Shown: positions 47,213 to 61,803 of the stretch, one piece after another
Layout of the letters: every line of letters starts with the position of its first letter
Position numbering within the stretch: the first letter of the stretch is position 1
DNA from: Polyodon spathula
Lineage: Eukaryota > Chordata > Actinopteri > Acipenseriformes > Polyodontidae
Direction: 5' to 3'
Length of the DNA: 64,000 nucleotides
NCBI RefSeq assembly: GCF_017654505.1
Contig: NC_054541.1
Span: forward strand, 45,674,486-45,738,485
Position numbers and translations under genes: made by a program
Notes under the pieces: model-generated
Told to the model about the DNA's origin: nothing
What the model saw: only the letters and a program-made list of their open reading frames with translations
Database searches by the model: none

Positions 47213-47380
47213 CAGGGGTGCACAGCTCTGGCCCTCAAGATCCATTCCAGTCCTGGTCTTTATATTCCTAAATTGGTTAATTGTCTCTTAACATAACAGG
47301 TTCAATTAACTCTTTTAGAACCTGCTTGGAATGAAAACATGGACTGGAATGGTTCTCGAGGGCTAGAGTTGTGCACCCCG
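47213..47380. mobile_element. hAT-like palindromic MITE, copy 3 (other subfamily)
   Basis: 168 bp with clear terminal inverted repeats: CAGGGGTGCACAGCTCTGGC at the left and GGCTAGAGTTGTGCACCCCG at the right. I could not find a convincing 8-bp target duplication. Confidence 0.75.
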
Positions 47381-47699
47381 GCTCCAATGGCATCCTCTAA
47401 ATATGAACTACAATACATCATGTATTCTTTGCTTTCTAAAAAGACTTTCTGGAGTTATCACTGCCACTATTACATCATTCACTTCATTACTGTGTCATAC
47501 ATTGTCATGTTACTACATTTTAATGTGCATAAGAGTGAAAAACCCCTTTCACCCTGAGCTGGGTACTGCATCATGTCTTTTAGACTGAGACTGATCCTTT
47601 ATCAGTCTCTTCAGAAGTTTCAATCTCAAGTTTGAGCACACATATATAAATGTACAGTTGTGGTATTGACACCCTGAACATGAAACAAGGTGTCACTAA

Positions 47700-48014
47700 G
47701 CTATCTATGGAGTCTAGAAACCTATTGAGCTGCTCCATAGAGCTAATTGTCCATAGAAACTATTTTTTCTACAGAATCCTATGGATATGTTCCATAGAGC
47801 CAACTCTATATGGATATTTTTTTTCTATAGAATTCTATATAGATTATCTATAGAACTAATTCTCCATATAAACTATATAGAGTTCTTCTCTATAGAATTC
47901 TATAGAATCACACAGAGCTGCTCCATAGAACCAGCTCTTGATAGAGAATTGTTCTCTATAGAATTCTACAGAGATTCTCTAGAGTTGCTCCATAGGGCCA
48001 ATTCTCCATTGAAA
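47700..48014. repeat. degenerate tandem repeat with CTATAGAATTCTATAG palindrome
   Basis: About five diverged units of roughly 55-75 bp. Each opens with CTCCATAGAG/ACCAA-type sequence and carries TTCTCTATAGAATTCTA near its end. Units differ in length and by many substitutions. Confidence 0.85.
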
Positions 48015-48585
48015 TCCTCTAGAATATGATTTCATAAGGGTAGTTTTACTTCCTTTGTTCCCATAGATTATACCAATCCTGGTCCTGCATACTGCACATT
48101 CTCTTATTAGTCATTCTCCTGCTCAACAGTTATTCATCAATACACTGCCATTTAATACCTTCATTTCATTTCTAATCTAGTCAGCCTGGTTCATATGCAA
48201 TATGTCATTGTGCTTTGTATCTGCCTCCTAATGATTTCAACAGGACCATGATGGTTCCTTGTATACGCCACACTAGAGACTCCGTCTGGCTTGTGACGTC
48301 TTGTTATCTAAACATATATAATATAATAGCTGGCTTCATTGGGTATTGGTATTACAACATTTAACATTCAACACTGTATTGTGCAACATCAATTGATTTG
48401 ATCTCTGTTCTGAGTGCACGTTGATTAGCGTTAGAAACATGCTAAGGGATGACACGGATCTGAAACATACAGTCCATAATGTCTCCAAAGCAGGCTGTCG
48501 ATTCAGCTTTTATAGCATGCAGGTTGTTGAATGGTCTGGTGGATAATTCTCAAGTCAAAGACATAAATATAATATATAAGTTTGC

Positions 48586-48586
<1 letters not shown>

Positions 48587-48681
<95 letters not shown>
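48587..48681. repeat. inverted (ATT)9 / (AAT)22 microsatellite
   Basis: ATT units switch to AAT units at about 48614, so the two halves are complementary and can form a hairpin. Confidence 0.96.
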
Positions 48682-48683
<2 letters not shown>

Positions 48684-50776
48684 GACTTAGAAATGCTTTT
48701 TTTTTTTTTTAAATCTGATTTGAAACTTCCATTGCACCTTTGTAACTGAATGTTGTTTATCTGACTAAACCTCTGGTGGAATTGTTTGATAAAGCCATTT
48801 TAAAAGCAAAGGCTGAGATGACAGTAATGTTTTCCGGTCATTTTAGGTGTAGAGTATTCATTGTGTTTCTTTTACTCAAAATTTGTATTAACACAATTTC
48901 CTTCTGCTGATTCTCCTTCTGCTAACACTCTCTATGGTCTTATCATTTTGGACACCCAGTCAAGACATGTGATAAAATAAGTGGTTTTAAATGTATTTTT
49001 TCTGGTTCAGATTATTTATAACCTGGTTACATGCAAGATTGGTTATAAAGCACACTATTAATCGAAATTGTTGTTCAGGTTTTATCACCATATGAAACAT
49101 GTACGTGTTGGCATATCTACTGTATACAAATGTACAGGAGTGTTGAGGCTACCTAGACCCACACAACATTTAGAATGCTGTTGTCAACTTTTTTTTTTTT
49201 TTATTTTATTTTTTTTATAGGAAATAAAATCAGAGGTTTTGCTTTTAAAGTACAAAAAAATCCCCTAGTACAGTCTACAATAAGAGCATCACATACTGCT
49301 AACAATTATAAAGCGATTCATAGTGTTTGCAACTGGTACTGTAGACAAGCTGATTGTGTTTTTCAGCAGGGCGTTGCTAACGCTTACTAGAAATACCAGC
49401 CCTTAACAATGCTCTTGGTTTTGGAGGGCCTTTGACATGGTAAAAGCACAGAAAAATGTACTGTAGTAAAGAACAGTAAAATGTAAAATGCCAAAATTAC
49501 TGTGCAAATATATACAGTGGTCTTACTAAGGCACTGTTTGCTTTTGTGTACTTTTAGATACAGTAATGTCAACTTATTATCCTGCTTTATTCTCATATGG
49601 CAGTTTTTTAACCCGAAACGTGCCTTTACACCACAGCATGAACCAAGCTAAACATCACTGACACCAGCAAATGTACGTCAGCACAGAGGAAGCTGAGGTC
49701 TGTTCCAAGCCCACAAAGTTTCTTAAAACATCATGGTTCAGAAGATGCAGCAACAAAGCATGTCATGGGAGACACTGTCAGCGGTACTAGCAAGACGTTA
49801 ATGTTAAAACTGTACAGTATTTTTACATGGCTTACTAGAATGTTCCTTTTATAGTTTCACTGCACTTTGTTATGCTTTTACAATGCTAAACCAAAGATCC
49901 AAAACAAACAATACTTTACTGGTTCTGTCATATTACTGTTGGAGCTGCATGTGAACTATTGTTATAAACACTTACGCAATTGATGTCCTCAGCTGTGGAA
50001 ATAAGCTATATATTGTCTTAGCAGTGCTTGACATACTTAAGCTGAATCTTCTGCAGTATATACTCAATAAGGAAAGTAAAAGTGTGCTGGTTTGGGTAAT
50101 GAAAACAAAGGGTATATGTTTGTGTTACCCCAAGATAGTTATTAGCGTCATAAAGAAATAAAGACAATTGAACTAAGCCGTGGGCATTCTTATTCCCATG
50201 TAGGAGCAGATCTTGTGGCTTGGAAAGGCAAATATAGCTAGATAGCATCTTTGGAATCTCTATGCCAGAACATGACTTATCCAAATAGCTTTTTCCTGAC
50301 ATTTACAAATCCACTGTATAGCTGAATGTGTTTATAATAGACTCCTAATGAAAGTGCATCTCTGTTATTGTTTTGTCAGAACTGTAGCAGAGATGGGTGC
50401 TTATTTTATTTCATTGTGTGTATTCTGTTGCCGACATTTTGACTTTTCTCCCCTATACGTTTGGCTAGTATTTTTACTAATTAGTATTTACCATGTTAAT
50501 AGATGGAGCAGATCTGTGAAATCGTGCAGGGACAAAGGTTCCTATGCTAACAGCCAAATTAAGGTTTTTTTTTTTTTTTGTATTTATTCAAGAGTATCAC
50601 ACACTACACAGGAGTAATGTATTCAGGCTAAATGTTGTTTATATCTAAATATTGTTTAGAACATTGTTGGGAGGGTTACATGTACAGTATGAAGGTAGCA
50701 GGACTACTTGTTAAGGATTTCTTTTTGAAGCCCATTTTGAAGAACAAAGGTTTACAGATGACTTAGGCGATACAAC

Positions 50777-51397
50777 GTGCAAAGCCCAGAAACTAACAAA
50801 GACGATTCTGTAGGGAAGACATCAGGTAATCTGGAGGCACTGGGGGCAAGGATCAGCCTGGCTTGTGTCTGCCTGGGCTCATCTGTGCCAGTAGAGTTCG
50901 CTGAAGTGCAATCACTTGAACTGTCAGCAGCTGATTATTCTCCCAAAGAGCAATGCAGCACTTGCTTTGGGCCCCCAGCCAAGATTGGAAACTTGGTGAT
51001 TACAGGATTCCAACCATGCTTACATGACCCACATTGCACTCTACACAGCACTGCTTTTACTAGCAGAGCCACCTTTAAAAAGCCAGTGCATAAACCCACG
51101 TACTGCAAAGAATGGGGGAGGGGGCTTTTTGACATTTCTCTCCAAATGTTTAACATGAAAAGGTTCTGGACACTTTCCAAGGTGAGGTGCACATTCATTT
51201 GTTTTTCCTCTCTGTGTTACTCCAAAGGCCTCTCTGTTCACACTGGAATTGTCATGATAGTTTTACATTTTCCAGACATTGCAACGTTCCACATGAGAAT
51301 GCTCTGCATGACTGCTTTGGGTATGGTATTTCAGAGAGGTCTTAGTGGTGCACTGAACGTGTGTCTGCTGCAATATATCTTGTTTGCTTTATGCTAA
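50777..51397 (+). other. 206-codon open frame, unrecognised
   Basis: This is the longest non-repetitive open frame outside the two genes. It is moderately Cys-rich and has no family motif I recognise. A donor-like TCCAAG/GTGAGG at about 51180 and a local rise in GC are the only gene-like signs. It may be chance or part of an old repeat. Confidence 0.15.
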
Positions 51398-52600
51398 TCT
51401 GATTAAAGGCTTTTTTTACTAAACAGTTGAGTAATGTTCCATGAAAGTGTGTTCATCGTAGAGGGAATCTGCCTGTTAAGAGAAAGCTGGAGTTCGTGAC
51501 TATGATGAAGTTTATGGAAGAAAAACCTGGATCTTCATTGAAAATCTTACCATATATGACTGTGAAATGCCTGGGTGTTTATACTGAAACACTGCACTGG
51601 AGAGGCATCACCTGGAACTCTGAGCTCTCATCACCAGTGACAGCCACTTCTTCTCTGTACAGTAACGTTACCATGAGAGTAGTACTGTCCCAATAGCTTT
51701 ACAATCCCACATCATGGCACTTGACCAGAATTGGCTCCTGTACTATTTTAAACGTATTTTTGTTGGTACTTCAGATTTGCTTTTTATTTAGGTCTTGCCA
51801 TGCTTGGGCGCGTAATTAACACAGGATTTCATGGCAATAAGCTGACACTAAGGTCAATAGGAGAAATTAGAGGAAATTGATAATACGCCCGAAAAATATA
51901 GGGCTTAAGATCATACAATTGATTAGGAATATGCCTGGTTATTAATAAATACACTACACAACCCTCTACCAAAGTGTGTTAATAATGACTACAGAACCAT
52001 TGACGTTCAGAGCATCTTCACAGAGTGGAAGCACAAACCTGTTTGCAAATGTGTTCATATATGATGCTGAAGCTTTGTGGGACTGAATGGGGCTCAATAT
52101 TTACCATTAGCTGAGAGTGAGCCTTTCCTTTAATTTAGCTGTTTTAGCTTACATGCATCTCTTTGCATTTTAAAAGCATCTGCATCCAGTGTAAGAATGT
52201 GTGGGAGTTTTAATCTCCTGGTAGTGACAGTAAATCTAAAGTTCTTTACAAGCAGACATGGTATATAATGAGGTAGCTTGTTTGGCTTCAAAGTAGTGTA
52301 CACTAATTATTTTCTGTACATTTAGCTAGATATTGATCACAGGCAAGACAGTAATTAGCTGCATGTAGTACCAGTTTTACAATACCATCAAGGAAACTGT
52401 ATTATTAAGGAGTTCTTTAGATATTTTTTTTTTAATTCCCTCAATTTACCATATAAGAAATGTCAATAACAATCAAAAAAGGCAATTGGTGTGTAGTTCT
52501 TATTACAGTAACTTAAAAACTTTTTTTTTTTGTTTGTATTAAACGTCTGTGTAAGGCTGCTTTCATCTCAGTTCACGCTTTTCATTTCTAGTCTAATATA

Positions 52601-52731
52601 CACTGTAAGTGACACAGACTAGAAGATTCGTTATAGAAGTAAGAGCCAGCCTCATCAAGTGATCTGCCACTTTGGGTCAAATTTAACTGGGAAAACACTG
52701 CTGTGCACTAGATGGTGATGCACTTAATACA
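52601..52731. repeat. dispersed repeat, copy 2
   Basis: Partner of 20985-21130, with the same ordered blocks ending AAAACACTGCTGTGCACTAG. Confidence 0.6.
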
Positions 52732-55700
52732 AAGACATTTGGACTCATCTAGCCTACTGCACATTACATAGGTATATGCAGTAAATCAAAGTCAATGCAC
52801 CTCAACACAGAATGTAATAACAATAAGGATCCCTGCCTTGGCATTTCATAGGCCAGAAGGGTACTGTAGCAGAAGAACAGCCAGCACATTGCATTGCCTG
52901 CTCTAACTGGACCCTTTTCAATGTAAAGAAGGGAAGTGTAAGGATTTTCTAAAGGTTTCTGTCACTAAACCGCAAGCTCAGGTCATAATGTTGTTGACCT
53001 TTAACTTTACTGGACAGACAGACCTGTGTTTCGTGGGTTTAAGACAATATTTGTTGAACTCTGTAGAAGGCTTTTTAGATCCAAGTGGTATGAATGAGTC
53101 AGAGGTCAGACGTCACCTAATTTGACATGGTACATCACTGTAGATATGTTTCTAGTTGCGACTTAGCAACCAGTCAAACAGGAGCCATAAAAGTAATGGT
53201 TTTATGCAATTAGAAAAAACTGAAGACCTGTAGGGGGCCTCCTGTGTTTCCTTTGTCAATAATCCCTGTCTGAAGTCTATTAGTTCACCACTCACAGCTT
53301 TTAAAGAAGGCAGGCATGAATTAGATTGTCCAGCTCTTTTAATCGCACACTATTATGAGCAAAAGCGTACAGAAAAGTGAAATCAGGGCAATCAGCCCTT
53401 TAAGACAATGAAACCGTTTTGATTTTTAAAAACAGCAAAATATTGGAAGCCTGATTGAGGAAAACTTGTGCCATATAAAAAATGGACAGAACATTTCCTC
53501 TGCTAAGTTGTATAATAAATTACATTTTCAAGTTTATTATAAATTCATGTTGCCTGTATTTGATGTTTGCAAGCATTCTTGGTGATTTTTATTGCAATAC
53601 TTTAGTGTTATATGTGCTTGCTTTTTGAAATAAGGTGCTTTGACTTGAGCCCAAGAGTTGCTCTTCATTTATAGCTTTCTGCCTTTAAGTGTACAGCTGA
53701 TTTCAATACAAACTACTCAGAATAAATACAGACATCATGAAAAGGTAAGAGGTCAGTAAAATCACGCACAACACTTTACATGCAGCAGCCTAGTTTTCTC
53801 CTCATGGGACTCACTGGTGAGTTTGATATTGGCAGTCTGGAGCAGTGTGTGGAGAGGTTGACGATAAGGATGTTTTAGAAAACTGTATGACAAGAAACAA
53901 CGCTATGTCATTAATTAATTACGTCAAATCACTGGATTGTTTGTCAGAAATTCACATCCCACAGATTGTGCATTTTGATGGGAACAGTTATCTAACTAGC
54001 CGTGTCACAGATCGTAAATCGAGCCTTTTACAAAAAGTGGTATCCACACAGTTAATTACAGTTCTTACATGCCAGCTTTATTACATGACAGGTTTGTTTG
54101 TTGCTCAAACCCTTATGACTTGAATGCTCCTTCCTCTTGTGATTTATGGGTATTTGACAGCCAGCAAATTACTGTGTGACAGATCAGAAGAGGACACCAG
54201 TTTGTCCTCAACATCTTCCTACATTAGATTCACTGCCCAGTTAACAATGTGTTTTGTTCATGCACTTAACAGCTCATAATAAACTGTGCAATATCTGTAG
54301 AATAAAGATACAATTGAGTAATAACTTGATGTTTGTGGGAATCAAGTCAATTCTTTACAATGCTTTTTGTTTATCTATGTTACATTTACTGAACATGTAT
54401 ATTAAGCACAATAATTATCTTCTGTTTATTTATTACCTGGAAGGATGGAAAAGCATAAAACATAAACCTTACAGTAATTTAACACATGACCACTGTACCA
54501 ATAATGGCACTGTAGAGCACAAACACTGCAGTAAGATCAGTGAGCAGTTAAACTGAAATACATTTTTTTAATTATAAACATTACCACTGGCCTCTCCTTT
54601 ATTGAACTGAATATTTCAGATTCCTTGCTTTTTCACAATAAGTAAGATTTTTCTAATACAGCACAATGATGGAAATTAAAGTTTAAACATCTGCTTCCTT
54701 GTACTTTAACACTTTCTTTGCTAAAGGTCCAAATTGTAGTTTCCAGGAAGTAAATGGAAACATCTATAATCAGGTCGCGAGGTAAAGTACCTTTCTGTTT
54801 CAGATTCAGAACCACATAGCTCTATAGCAACAGAACTTACCAATTATTCTAACACAATTTTATCAACCCATCTAGAAGCACTTCTGTCACTATTGAAACA
54901 ACTAACAACACAAACCTAAAACCTGAGTGAGTGTTCCAGTCCTGCATATATTTCAGAGCAGTCCCTTCACTTATCAACTGGGGGTAATTTTCTTAACCAC
55001 CTCCAACTGACGTATGCACAGGGATTTCTTTCCAACAGTATCCACGTACTGCACTGACTAGCCTGAAAACTAAACAGACAGTAATAATTACAGCAATTAC
55101 AGAACACATTGGGGAGCAGCAAACTTCTACATTTCCTGCAGCACAGACTTACCGCTTGGAAATCGGTGCCACTGTAATATGAGACAGGGGACCGCTTGCC
55201 TCATCTCAATGCCATATATACAAAACTATTAAATAAGTGCACTACTGCATTTGTTAAACTAAAATAGGACTTATTTTTTATTTAGTTTTTACTCTTATAA
55301 ATAGACGACTGTCTTTTGTGTACATTTTGTATACTAAAGAGGATGCATACTTTTGATTTAGTTCCATTATTAACTGAAGTTATAATATATATATTTGATG
55401 TTATTACATGCATGTGTTATATATGTTTAACCACTTATAGAGGATACATTAAGTAAAGTTTCACCTAAGTGGCTGTATGGATGACTCCAGATAATCAAGA
55501 TTCCACTTTAAAAGGCTGCTGAGAACCCAGAAGAGGCTCTTTGACTATTGATCACTACGCTACGCTTCCTGTGTTTAAAAGTACTAGGGATTCTGGCATG
55601 CATGACCAACTAGGAACTGTTTGTTTCAACAATTTGTTGTTGGATAACCAAGCATTGCATAAGAAGTCAAGTACCTTAGGCATTCTACTGTATCTATCCT

Positions 55701-55980
55701 CCTTATCATAGGAACAACATACCAATGATGATGGATGGTTCTTTCAGTGCTTGACTTACCTACTTGATTTATACTGTATTGTGTTGGCTGAAGCCCAACA
55801 GTGACACTTTGGGCCTCCTTATTTGAAGAGACAACTGCAGACCTGTATATAAGTCTAGGGTAAATAGCTCAAAAAAGCAGTATTAGGTGGATTCAATCAA
55901 AACATGTAACACACAATTATTTTGCTAGTTTAGTCTTGAACCTGCCACTGGATTAACACGCAAAAAAGGCTGCTGTGCAT

Positions 55981-56015
55981 TTTTTTTTGGGGGGGGGGGG
56001 GGGGGGGGGGGGGGG
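55981..56015. repeat. T8 G27 homopolymer tract
   Basis: A run of T followed by about 27 G. Confidence 0.95.
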
Positions 56016-58250
56016 TGTTGTTGATAGCGGACACAGACATTTAAAATAAATAATAATAACATACTTTACATATCATAATCATTTACAGTTTTCTCATTTC
56101 AGGTTTGGGTGACACCCACTTTTCTCTTGTACAAGTAAACCTGAATCCATGAGCAGAAAGTAGCTGTCTAACAGCATGTTTATTACTTCAGTAATTGCTT
56201 CATCATCTCAGGTTCTTTCGTCTTACAGGGACATTTGTTTTTTAAAACTGGTCTCTCCCATTCTGCTGATTTGTACAAAATCACCTTCACCATAAATATC
56301 TTTCCAGGGTTGTATGAAATGATAGGAACCAGGAGCACTTTGTTTCTGCAGCTTCATCCCAGCCATTTTACACTTACCTTCTGCATCATCATGTGACACT
56401 CCACTGAGCAGCAGCAACAAGCTGCAGCAGCATACCGTGTAGCCATGTTAGTCTATTAACAGCAGGAGACAGTGAAGTAGAAACTTTGCTCGGGGGTATC
56501 ATGGCAACTGAGGGAGCAGCCTTCAAGCCTTTCATTACACAAATGAGGTGTTTGCATCATGTTTTACAGTATGTTGTATGTGTTCTCAAGATAAACTTAC
56601 TTTCTAATCGCCCTGTATATCCAGAAACTGAGACTCTCAATAATGTACGCTAAATAAAGTTAATACCAAGGGTCATTGCGATTGGATAAGCTGTAATGAG
56701 TGTGGCATGGGTACAGTATGTTCTGTAGGACCGCCTCTATTGCAGGGGAGGATGTCTCTGATTTTCTATACAGGCTCCATCTCCCAGTTCTTTCTTTCTT
56801 TGTAAATGCCTATAGGGGAAACCTTCAGTTTCGTTCCTGTTTCAGTCTTGTGTAATCTTTACCCAGGTAAATATACTGAGAGAATATGTTCGATTCAGCT
56901 CAGATGGCAAGATTTAATACAAAATAAATTCAAAACACCATTAATAATAAAATTAATTGTTTAACAAGAGTTCAATATGTACCAAGATAGTGTTTACTTA
57001 AGCTGGGCTACATAGCTTTAGTGGGAGACCTGCAAAACAATTATGATTGTGATTGTTCTTCTTTGTGGAAAATCAATATTAAGTAAGAATGGCTAATCAG
57101 TTAATGGATATCCTGACATGCCATTTAGCTTATGAATTAATAACATGTTTATAGATTGTTTATAATCACTTATAAAGATTAACTAAACTAAAATGTTACC
57201 AAGTAAACTAGGACAATCTTTACAGAATAATGACCATAAAAGGCAATTTCCTCAATCTGCTGGCCTGCCAGAGAGAATGTATGTCCTGCAGACAAATCAC
57301 CTGTAAGAGATTGAAGTTTATTATATGTATAAATAACGTATATCTGTGTCTAGGATACAGTACCTGTTAATCCTCTACATTGTATAAGTTTGTAGTGGGG
57401 TCTAGCTGTGTCTTGTTTTACTGTTTGCAGAACAAGTTTACAAGATTATATGTATTCAAGTACAATGCACTGATATATCTTTCAAAGACACAAACCCATC
57501 AGGAATATAAGCTGGTTGTTTATACGGAAGTGTACATAATGAGTTTAAACAGGAAATGGAGATTCCTCTAGCGATTAGGATGGTCATAATAAAGATACTA
57601 CTGTCAGCCATTCACTTAAATGGCAATTGTAAATAGTTTAACCCTGCAAAGGTCACAAAGCAGAGCTTGCCACTGAATTAGTAAACCTATCAATGTATTA
57701 AGTGTATGGCTTTGTCTTGGTTTTTAGCCACTCACAAAACTGTATATCTGCTTGTTCAGTTGATGTAGTTATAGCTTAAATATACCAAGTTTAACTAAGT
57801 CAGTTTCATTCAGAGGGCAAAATCGGAAAATTATTGAAGAAAAGTTGCATTACCCTCGCAACATGCAGCCTTCAGATTCAAAATAGAAGTAGCTGACAAA
57901 ATTAAAAAAAACATGTGATCATTGCTTTTATACAGGTAATTAAATATGATATGTAAGTAAGGTATTAATGTTGCTGATATTAAGTCCTGAATTCAGGGCA
58001 AAATTGTTCTGTCAATTGTTAACAATACCTGAGCCAATCAAAATGTTTTCAGTATTTCCAGTTTTGCCTAGACAATGTCACCATTACTATAACAGTGACT
58101 GGACTCCTCCCATGCCAGTTCAAATCAGTTCACAGGAAGCAAAGGCACATGCAGATAGTCTGTTCAAGACCCCATTTTCAGTGTTGCAGATATGCTTTCT
58201 AAGCAAGACAGTAAATTCAAGAGGGGATGCAATATATAAAACAATCAGAT

Positions 58251-58255
<5 letters not shown>

Positions 58256-58327
<72 letters not shown>
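58256..58327. repeat. (AT)36 microsatellite
   Basis: Pure AT run in the intergenic part. Confidence 0.97.
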
Positions 58328-58330
<3 letters not shown>

Positions 58331-59611
58331 TGCATACTGCTACTGGAGACAAAAGGACACAATAAAGGACACTATCCAGTTTCTCAGCAAGACAATAAAA
58401 TCCATTCATGATGTACACTCTTGCTAATTTATTTAGAATTAACATCACAGAAGTTTGACAGATTTCTACTTCCTTATAAATATGCATTATCACCCCATGC
58501 TGTTATAAACAGATGCTGCTATAGTGTTTCTATAAATAGCTGGTTTACATGTTACAGTATGTTTTGTGTCCTGGAGTCTAATATGCAAATAACAAAATTG
58601 CCAATGAATGAAGTGGTTCCATTTCCGCTCTTAGTTGATGGCCTGAGGTGGTCATGTGACTGACTCTATCAGTCTAGCAGGACAGACCACAACATGCCGG
58701 TAGCAGCATGTGGTAATTTTGAGTAAGATAACTAGTTTTTATCCACAGACCCAAGTTCACAGGCAAGGCCCCTCATTCATAGGGATATTCTAGGGTTCAA
58801 CTAAATCTAGTGCAAAACATGGGCTTCTGCTGTAGACAGGTCTATGCTTTGTGCTCCCAATAACATGAACAAGCAGACCAACTAGAAAGTACTCCAGCCT
58901 CACATTAAACAGCTCTGCATGTTGAGCAGAATAGACCTACATTCAGTGGTGTCATAAGAAACTGAGAGTAAGGTATCAAAGATGCAGAGTTGTTTCGGGA
59001 CTTGCATAGTAATGCAAGTATATCAAGTACATCTCCCAGAATAAACCCCAAGACACACCAACAAACTACAACGTGAACAATGCAGGCCAAATAACATACT
59101 TACTTGGCTGGCTTCAATCAATAAGGAGTCATATGTGAAAAGACTTCCTCTCCCTGGATGCCTGGAGCACTAGACCTACTTCATTAGCCAGATGAATTAC
59201 CAGTTAGGCTAAAGTATTTCTAAAAAGCAAAATACTATTGTTGCTTGTTTGTTTTTTTTCCCTTGTGTATGTGTCACTTGAGAATGGAGATGGCTAAACA
59301 TTTATTGGACATAGTGATCTCATGACATTCGCTTCCAATTCTAATGTTTTTGAGTAAATGAAAAAAAATAACATGTCTTTGAGTGGAATTGGGTTGAGTA
59401 AGGCCTTGGGGAGCCTCGTATTTAGTGAAAGGCAGAATCAGCATGGGGTGGAATAATAAGCATTCCCACACTGTAGCACCAAGGGACCTCAGCACTGACC
59501 CAGTCTGCCCACTGTTAGTCTAAGCAGGCTATTTTAGTCCCAGTGCTAATTCACTGCATGGCCTCTTCCAAAGAAAGGAATCACTTACTGGGGGATATCA
59601 AAGGGTGCTGG

Positions 59612-59740
59612 GGGCTCGACGAATACACAACTGTAGACCAGAAGGTCACAGGTTCAAATCCTACTTGTTCATAGCCCAGACATTGCAGATGAAACTGCAT
59701 TGCACTTTAAAGCTTTGCTCTTTGAGTGAGACTGCTGCCT
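59612..59740 (+). mobile_element. probable tRNA-derived SINE
   Basis: GACCAGAAGGTCACAGGTTC AAATCCTAC carries a good B box, and the downstream CTTTGAGTGAGACTGCTGCC fits a SINE body. The acceptor stem of a real tRNA is absent. Confidence 0.45.
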
Positions 59741-61547
59741 TGCTGTTAATAGAGAGGAGAAATTGACACAGTAAACACCAAAAGACTCAACAGAAAAGTA
59801 TGTAGCCATGTTACCCTCTAATGTATTGCTTGTGTAATCTTTGCTGTCATAGAAAGAGTGCAAGAGAAAATACACTCCCAACATGATTAGGGGTAGCTGC
59901 TAAACACTCAGAAACATGTTATAGGTAATAAAAAAAAAACTGATGAAAAGCTAATATAAAGATGTTTAATCTGTTGTGGTTTATACATTTAGAGTGTTTT
60001 GTCATTGAAATTCTACGCTCTCAGCTAAATTACAAGTGTAGTTGCTTCCAATGGGGCGGTGACAACATCTAATGCTGTAGTTTTATTATATAGAAAAGTG
60101 GATTACAACCTCTGTGCTCAAGTACAAGGTTTTTGTTTCAACCGGGAACAAAATTGGTTTTACCATACATTGTTTTCCAGTGCACACGAGACAGCACTTA
60201 GCAGATAGCGTATGACAGCCTATGAACATGGTGTCACTATGGTAAGTGCTCTAGAGTCATCATCAGACTGAAATACAAATTTAAAAAACAAAGGAAAGGA
60301 AAGCACTGCACTTGAGGACCAGGGCTGAAAGCACTGAAGGTTTGATTAATGCAGGATGCAGCTGTAGTGTGTTCACTATCCAGCAGGTGGCTTCCAACCC
60401 TGTTCACCCAACTTGCTCTATGGTAGCAAGAAACCAGACAGCCAGTGTCTACGAAGTTTAATGGTCAGCGGGTCACATGCTTTTTCTGGAATCAGCCTAC
60501 AAGATCTCCATGCAAGCCCAGGTAAAAACATCTATATAGTGCTACTGAGAATATCTTCCGAGGCACAGATTGGACTGCTCATGTATTTACTTTAATTAAA
60601 GAATAACGTGTGTTAAAGGTATACTTTATATTTGCTACCTTTTCTCTAGAATATAATCTAGTTTGTATGTTCTATATATTGGTCTACTGTTGTTTCTGCT
60701 TCTGAAAAGACAAGGCTGATTGTGGGAAAGTCCTTGAGGAGTCTTTACAGAAGAATGTTTGCTGGAATAGTAAGAAAACATGACAAATAATGAACTAATC
60801 AAAAACAACTGCTGTGCTGTGAATCATACAGAACCTACATAATAGGCTATATAAGATTATTGTGGAAAAAGTAGATGATAAAAAGCCTCCCTGTCTTTTT
60901 TTTCCATCAGACGATCTCTGCCAGGGCTGCATTCAATGTTATCATCTCATACTGCCGAGATCTTGATTCATGCTTTGTGTCTTCCAGAATCAATTCCTGG
61001 AACTCCCTTTTCTCTGGGCTTCGAAGCTCTTTGATTAATAGGCAGCAGTTGGTTAAAATCTCTGCAGCGCATGCCCTCTCCTGTTTTAAACCGGGCCAGC
61101 CTGTCGCCTGCATTCCTCAGTCCCCACCCTGCATTCTCATTTCATTCAAAGTTGATTTTAAACTTGTGTAGCCACTTACCCTTAGTCCTGTTATTTTCCC
61201 ACCCCTTTTCACAAGGCGACAGGCCATTTACAGAGGTCTACCCAAGCATGTCCACTTCCCACGCTTAAATGTGCAGGAGACCTATGACAGCATTGCTATT
61301 AGTTGCTATGTACCTCAGTGCCACCTCTGCCTGATAACATTAATTCATGTTACACTAGGCAAAGGATTTTTTTTTTATATGCTGTGGCTTTTTATTAGTT
61401 GAAGTGTGATATGTGTGAAAGATACCAAATTGTGAAGTTACTTAAGCCACCATGATCCATCTATATCCCCCAGGATATACTGTTTCTGATCTCTGTCTCC
61501 ACGCCCATATTAAAAAGGATTGTAATTTATACTGTATTTAATTTGGC

Positions 61548-61803
61548 ACCTGTTTAATATCCTATTCTGTGTGTTTACCGCCGTTCTCTATTGTTTAGAT
61601 CGACTGTTGAGCTCACTGAAAGTCATAATTGAAATCAGCTCAATAACCAGAAATTCAGATTTTAGGAGTCTTTCCAGAAGCAGACCCCCCCTGGGTAAAA
61701 ATGGAACATTAGTTATTAGGCCTGGTAAATGATCTCAGCAGAAACAGCAATACATAATTATATTTAAAACACACACACACATACTAGGATATTAAACAGG
61801 TAA
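61548..61803. mobile_element. MITE with 17-bp perfect inverted ends
   Basis: ACCTGTTTAATATCCTA at the left recurs inverted as TAGGATATTAAACAGGT at the right. Both are followed inward by a TGTGTGT-type stretch and TTGTTTCTGCT-like sequence. One related end lies at about 24448-24520 and a weaker one at about 31285. Confidence 0.7.

Noticed and set aside
53845..54123. 92-codon + strand open frame
   Set aside because: No family motif and no flanking splice or promoter signals.
56223..56420. Minus-strand open frame with a splice-donor-like GTAAGT
   Set aside because: No recognised domain, no partner exons, 65 codons; could be chance.
59619..59670. tRNA gene
   Set aside because: Only a B box is convincing. 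There is no acceptor stem pairing or anticodon arm, so it is read as a SINE.
60907..61113. Minus-strand 68-codon frame with helical look
   Set aside because: No known match and no conserved splice context; left as chance.
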